Assembly: GCF_008831285.2 (NCBI RefSeq)
Contig: NC_045138.2
Coordinates: 2,396,143 to 2,460,142, forward strand
DNA length: 64,000 nt
Direction of reading: 5' to 3'
Origin: Nymphaea colorata
Lineage: Eukaryota; Streptophyta; Magnoliopsida; Nymphaeales; Nymphaeaceae
Shown: positions 58,511-64,000 of the stretch, piece by piece
Layout: every line of letters begins with the position of its first letter
How positions within the stretch are numbered: position 1 is the stretch's first letter
Made by a program: the position numbers and the translations under genes
Notes under the pieces: model-generated
The model's database searches: none
Told to the model about the DNA's origin: nothing
The model's input: only the letters and a program-made list of their open reading frames with translations

Positions 58511-60046
58511 CTCCATCGGATAGAACACTGGCAATCTATTTAACCTCCGGTGTTCTTCAGTTTGATGATATAGATGTGAAATTTTAATGGTTATGGCCAA
58601 TATTTTATCTCTTCACTAATAAAATTTCCATTAATGTTGTTAAAGCTAGAGAAGGTGATGCTTGTCATGGCCAACATGTGGGTGCTGATTCTTTTAATAT
58701 ACTGGCATTGGTGGTGGCTAGTACTCTATGCTGGCACGAGATACTCATAACAAGTGTACTGGAGCAGAATTCTGCTTTGTTGAAAATAGTTGAAGGTGGA
58801 TATAAAGTGGCTATTGATGATTTGAACCCATACAAATTCATTTTGTATGTAGAGATGCTGAAACTTCTCCAGTTTGTCATACCAACAGCCTGATGTGGGG
58901 ATAGAGTTGCTGGCAGAAGCTGCAGAACTTCGAGGTGCATGACATATGATTTAATCTTACATTTGGTCTAACAGATATTAACCCACTTCATGGCCTGCTT
59001 CAATTCTGGAGACGATGAATTTACAAACGGTAATTAGGTTCTTGTGAATATGAGATGCACCACCCTCAAATTTTTGATAAAAGAACAGTTGCATTGCATC
59101 ATGAATTCATGAAAGAATGAAATCAGGTAGCTTGAATTTAAAATAGACCCTTGATATCAAATCAAGCACATTACATTGACTCCTGAATAAAAAAAACTAG
59201 CAGATCTATTTCTTCACTGGGGGGAAACAATTAGCTTGATTTATAATCTGTTGAATCATTAGTTATAAGTCCATTCTATGCTGAATATGATCAGAATATG
59301 GTTTTTACAACCACAATTATGTTTCGAGAGCTGGTCACAAACACATTCAAGTAGATCTGCGTTGTCTTTCTTCTGTTTAAGATTATAGGAAAAAAAAAAA
59401 CTCTAATTATACTTACTTCCTGCACTTCTGTTCCGTTATGAAGCACTCTATTTGATGCTAACGTCAAACTGGCAGGCCTTGAAACGTTGGCATCTGTTAA
59501 GCTGTGATCAAATGTTCATGAAAATGCGCCAACAACACCATTGAATCAAACCGATGATATCAACTAAGGAAAGCAAGAAGTGAGTCTATAACTGCTGCTG
59601 ATTCATGCCGTTGATCATGCCTTGATTCTTGTAAGTAGCAGTAATCCGCTGGGAACTTGATTCATAAGTCCAACTTGTACAAAAAGGTTTTGGAGAACTA
59701 AACATGAGATGAGTCGAGTCAAAAAGCACTTTCATGAACTTGAAGGTGGTATTACTGTGAGGAGCAAATCACCTCCATACAAGTGATAAAACTGTGAAGT
59801 TATGACAAGTACCATTTCTTTGAAACAGTGTTTTCCTGTTCGGCCAGAACCGGCATTGGGTGATTCGAATTGAATTGATAAGCACCAATTCAACAATGTC
59901 GTGCCTAAACTTCAACTATTTTTAAAAATTATTCTAAGATTTTCTTTATGACTTTTAAAATGATTAAAAAAAAATCAGCTGATTCACAATCAGCTCAACT
60001 GACAGCTTTGCCTGAGGTTCCGAAGCAGTCTTGGACTTCGATGCAA
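58511..60046. other. Spacer between OPR C and D, first part
   Basis: No recognised gene. A frame at about 58636-58893 (containing GADSFNILALVVASTLCWHE and VAIDDLNPYKFILYVEML) is protein-like but unassigned; it has an open upstream extension and no clear splice partners, and may be a gene fragment. The stretch at 59690-59800 echoes 45530-45590 and 60960-61110 (atcacctccatacaagtg). Confidence 0.4.
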
Positions 60047-60500
60047 GTAAGGATGTTAATCAGATTTGAATCCGATGTATCCTTAACCCTAGATTTTTTT
60101 TTTTTCAGATATTCACATCTTTGGATTCAAATACAAACAAATTAGGAAAGTCATATATGAATCTTAATATATATCCAAAATCCGATATTATAATCTGAAA
60201 ATCCGATCCGATTCTGATTTTTACATTCACATTTGAATCCAAATCCGAATTTTGAATCGAATTTGGCTGTTTTAAAAAATGTAAGAGCATTAAATATACA
60301 ATATTTGTTTAAATATAAATTTGATCTGAATTAGTATCTGAATACAATAAGATATTTATGTATGTCTGAATCTGATTAGATGTTATTTCTTAAATCTAAA
60401 TTCGATCTTATTTCTTAATAAAAATTTATTATTTTTTCTATATCCAAAACTTTTGGAAAACGTTCGGTCAGATATCTAATCCAAATAAGTTATATTGACA
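60047..60500 (+). mobile_element. AT-rich dispersed element, same family as 49656-50098
   Basis: Begins near taaggatgttaatcag and ends near ccaaataagttatattgac. Collinear with the intron 3 insertion of OPR B, including tgtttaaa, gatctgaat and atttcttaaatc. No coding capacity. Confidence 0.65.
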
Positions 60501-60589
60501 TGAGTAAGGGAAATAGGGGTGGCTTCGCCTATGGTAGATTGCTACCTAATTGACAACTTTACAGGTTGGATTTTTATAATCCTCAATAG

Positions 60590-60915
60590 ACTTGGGCATG
60601 GGGTATGGTACCCAACGGATACCCGGTACTCGGCTCGGGCTCGAGCCCAAAAAAACCAGCTATATGATGTATCGGGCCGACTTGGGTCGGCCTGACGAAA
60701 AATTATTTTTATTTTATTAAATATATATATTATTATTAAAAATATATTTTATATTATTTTTTTAATATTTAAAAAAATAAATTTTTTATTGTATCTGGGC
60801 GGGGCCCGGGCTCATGTTTTGGGTATCAAACCTGGGCCAAGCTCGGATTTTGGGCATCAGGCCAGCTCGAACCCAACTCTTATGGGGCCGGACCGGTCCG
60901 ATACCTAGGTTTAAT
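60590..60915. mobile_element. Miniature element with gggtaccc-type ends
   Basis: The left part reads ggggtatggtacccaacgg and ggtactcggctcgggctcgag; the right part reads gggccggaccggtccgatacc, inverted to the left. The centre is AT-rich. The composition is typical of short non-autonomous DNA transposons of plants. Target duplication not resolved. Confidence 0.45.
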
Positions 60916-61573
60916 CCTCATGCTTTCTAAAGGGTTCTCAACATAAAAAAAGTTAAAAAAAAAGTCAAAAGGTACTTACATGAATTTGAAGGTCACATCA
61001 TTGAAACTTAGATACAGCTTGCCACTCATTTCATTAATGCGTGCATTGTATGGGCACATCACTATGACACAGTTGGTCAGTAGTGAATCACCTCCATACA
61101 AGTGTCTCAAGTGCAGCCATTCCTAAATTTGTGGACATTGGAGGCATTATTTCTGGTTAAGAATTTATGACAATTACAGTTGATTACCGATTTGGATTGT
61201 GACAAATGTAAAAATTCCTTTTCCATCTCAAGCAAGATAGTGCATCATAAAATGACCAATATTGTCTTTTCACATTTAAAAATAACAAAAAAAGGAATAA
61301 AAATTGTCAACTACCCTAAAGAGTATTGACCATTGTCATCCACAGGACCACAACCATCCCTTATTTCTCTTCCCACAGCTTCATGTACTTGAAAAAGTTA
61401 GATGACTACATTCATGTTTCCTAACCAATCTCAAGTACTGTTTCCTTTTTTTTCTTTAGTACCAATTGAGGAGATGAGATAGATGACAAAAGTTTCCATG
61501 ATTTGTTTTTGCAAGATGTTGCGAGGCTGCCTCGCAATTTCTAAGAATTTAACCAGCATTTTGGAAGCAAAAC
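60916..61573. other. Spacer between OPR C and D, second part
   Basis: No gene. Part (60960-61110) repeats the block seen at 59690-59800. The stretch around 61560-61573 is the left arm of the palindromic target of the next element. Confidence 0.45.
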
Positions 61574-61581
61574 ATTGTTTT

Positions 61582-62056
61582 TAGGGGTGAACACGAGCCT
61601 GAGTTCAGTCAGCTCAAGCTCGGCTCGAATCCGCTCGAGCTCGAGAATAGCTCGACGGAAGCAGCTCGAGCTCGACTCGATTAAGGCTCGATAAACTTGT
61701 TTGAATAGAATTGATATTCATCCTTACGTGTTGAGCTCGAGCTCGACTCGACTAAGGCTCGACAAACTCATTTGAATAGAATTGACATTCATCTTTACAT
61801 GTTGAGATTGAGCTTGACTCGATTAAGGATCAAGAAACTTGTAAACCCGTTTGAATATATCGACTTGATTAAGGCTTGACAAACTCGATTAAGGCTCGAG
61901 CTCAACTCGACAGTTACGTGTTTTGCTCGAACTCAACTCAATTATTTGAACGAGTTGACTCATGAACTCGAGCTCAACTTGTTAAGCAAATGACTCGATT
62001 TGAACTCGTTCACGAGTCGAGCTTTAATGGGTCGAGCTCGAGTAGCTCGGCTCCGG
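61582..62056. mobile_element. hAT-like miniature element, copy 2 of the 1977 family
   Basis: 475 bp flanked by a perfect 8-bp direct repeat, ATTGTTTT (61574-61581 and 62057-62064). The left end TAGGGGTGAACACG matches the element at 1977, and the interior follows the same order (gagttcagtcagctc, gacggaagcag, gattaaggctcg, aattgatattcatc, acgtgttgagctcgag). The right terminus differs (agctcggctccgg), so the right inverted repeat is missing or replaced. Confidence 0.75.
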
Positions 62057-62064
62057 ATTGTTTT

Positions 62065-62790
62065 GTTTTGCTTCTAAAACGCCGTCCAACGCATGTTTGG
62101 GTGACTGTCGAAATTAGTGTAAGGCTGCCGAAATTGGGTTTATAAAAAACTCAATTTTGACAAAATAACATTTTCAAATGAGAATGAATAGCCGAACCCC
62201 CTATGTTTTATTTATTTATTTATTTATTACAAAAAATGGGGGCCAAAAAGGCGTGTTCAAAAGGAAGCGAATAATTTGACACCCTAAGTTTGTTTTTCAC
62301 ATAAAACCCCATTTTGAGTAGGCCTTCATATCAATTCCCAGATTATTTTGAATTCATGTAAATACGGTAAGTAAGTATCTCACAATTTTTTTTGCGGAGT
62401 TACAACTTATCCAATAAGTTTTTTTTTTTTTACTCGTATCTGAATTGAGATGAAATTCTTGCAACATAGACACAATAGATCGACAACCAGAGATTTGAAA
62501 AAAAATGCATTAGTTAAAAATTTTAAACTTTTAAGGGGCATCAACATATAAATAAGAAAAATTATCCTAAAATGCCAATGTAAAAATAAATATTTATTTT
62601 GTGGGTTGCATGACCGAATTAAGAGTGCCATTAGTGAAATTTTAGTTATTTTTAAAATATTTAAAAAATATTCTTATACACTAAAATGTCGCAAATGCCC
62701 TTGGGCGTAATGTTGCATCACTTTGGGGAGAGCAACGAGCATGCGTAGTATTTTGACGTCTAATAAAGACTGTAACTGTGACGGGTTTGC
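62065..62790. other. Upstream region of OPR copy D
   Basis: AT-rich, no gene recognised; contains (tttatt)n at about 62208-62229 and a poly-T run at 62419-62431. Its last 100 bp align with the promoters of copies B and C. Confidence 0.5.
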
Positions 62791-62799
62791 TATAAAAGG
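62791..62799 (+). promoter_or_regulatory. TATA box of OPR copy D
   Basis: TATAAAAGG lies 102 bp upstream of the ATG at 62893, in the context gggtttgcTATAAAAGGa. A GA-rich leader follows (62864-62886). Confidence 0.7.
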
Positions 62800-62892
62800 A
62801 TCGGAGTGCCTCCACTGCGATCTGCATATGCGGACCATTTCCAGTGAGATAGTCGTGAGAGAAACAGGAGAGAGAGAGACAGAGAGGTAGCC

Positions 62893-64000
<1,108 letters not shown>

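Overview
The window is nuclear DNA of a flowering plant. The signs are spliced genes with GT-AG introns of 0.1-3.4 kb, AT-rich intergenic DNA, GA/CT microsatellites beside promoters, many short inverted-repeat (MITE-like) elements, and plant gene families throughout. I cannot place the species.

Layout, left to right. At 1-2767 there is AT-rich DNA with a whole hAT-like miniature element (1977-2480, 8-bp target duplication). At 2768-3133 (+) lies an intronless gene for a small secreted protein of the ECA1/prolamin-like type. At 4968-9546 (-) lies a seven-exon KH-domain RNA-binding protein (SPIN1/QUAKING-like STAR group) whose KH exon carries an apparent one-base loss. At 9.8-14.3 kb there is repeat-rich DNA. 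At 14561-24768 (+) lies an 11-exon UPF3, the nonsense-mediated decay factor, with transposon debris in its long introns. At 26648-29935 (-) lies a five-exon MES-type methylesterase with a complete Ser-Asp-His triad. At 34286-37575 (-) lies a two-exon gene for a 107-residue type I membrane protein that I do not recognise. At 37.6-41.4 kb there is AT-rich DNA without genes.

The right third (41378-64000) is a tandem array of four class I 12-oxophytodienoate reductase (OPR, Old Yellow Enzyme) genes on the + strand, called A, B, C and D here. B and C are complete five-exon genes of 368 and 364 codons. D starts at 62893 and runs off the window after exon 2. A is open through all five exons (346 codons) but is strongly diverged and has a shortened exon 4. 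Intergenic segments are duplicated too: the stretch downstream of A is homologous to the stretch downstream of C, and a promoter-proximal block occurs twice upstream of C. Crumbs of OPR intron 1 and exon 2 lie between the genes. Comparing B with C shows insertions private to B: a 440-bp element in intron 3, a six-unit minisatellite in intron 4, and a MITE in the 3' flank.

The genes outside the array are unrelated housekeeping or regulatory genes. The OPR copies probably share stress-related reduction of reactive carbonyls and oxylipins. I found no rRNA, tRNA, CRISPR array, clear LTR retroelement or virus-derived gene. I saw no evidence of a wholly new biological system. The most noteworthy items are the open but divergent OPR copy A, the paired cysteine loss in the ECA1-like protein, the KH-exon lesion, and the well-dated MITE insertions. 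All exon coordinates were read by eye from splice signals and protein similarity recalled from memory.
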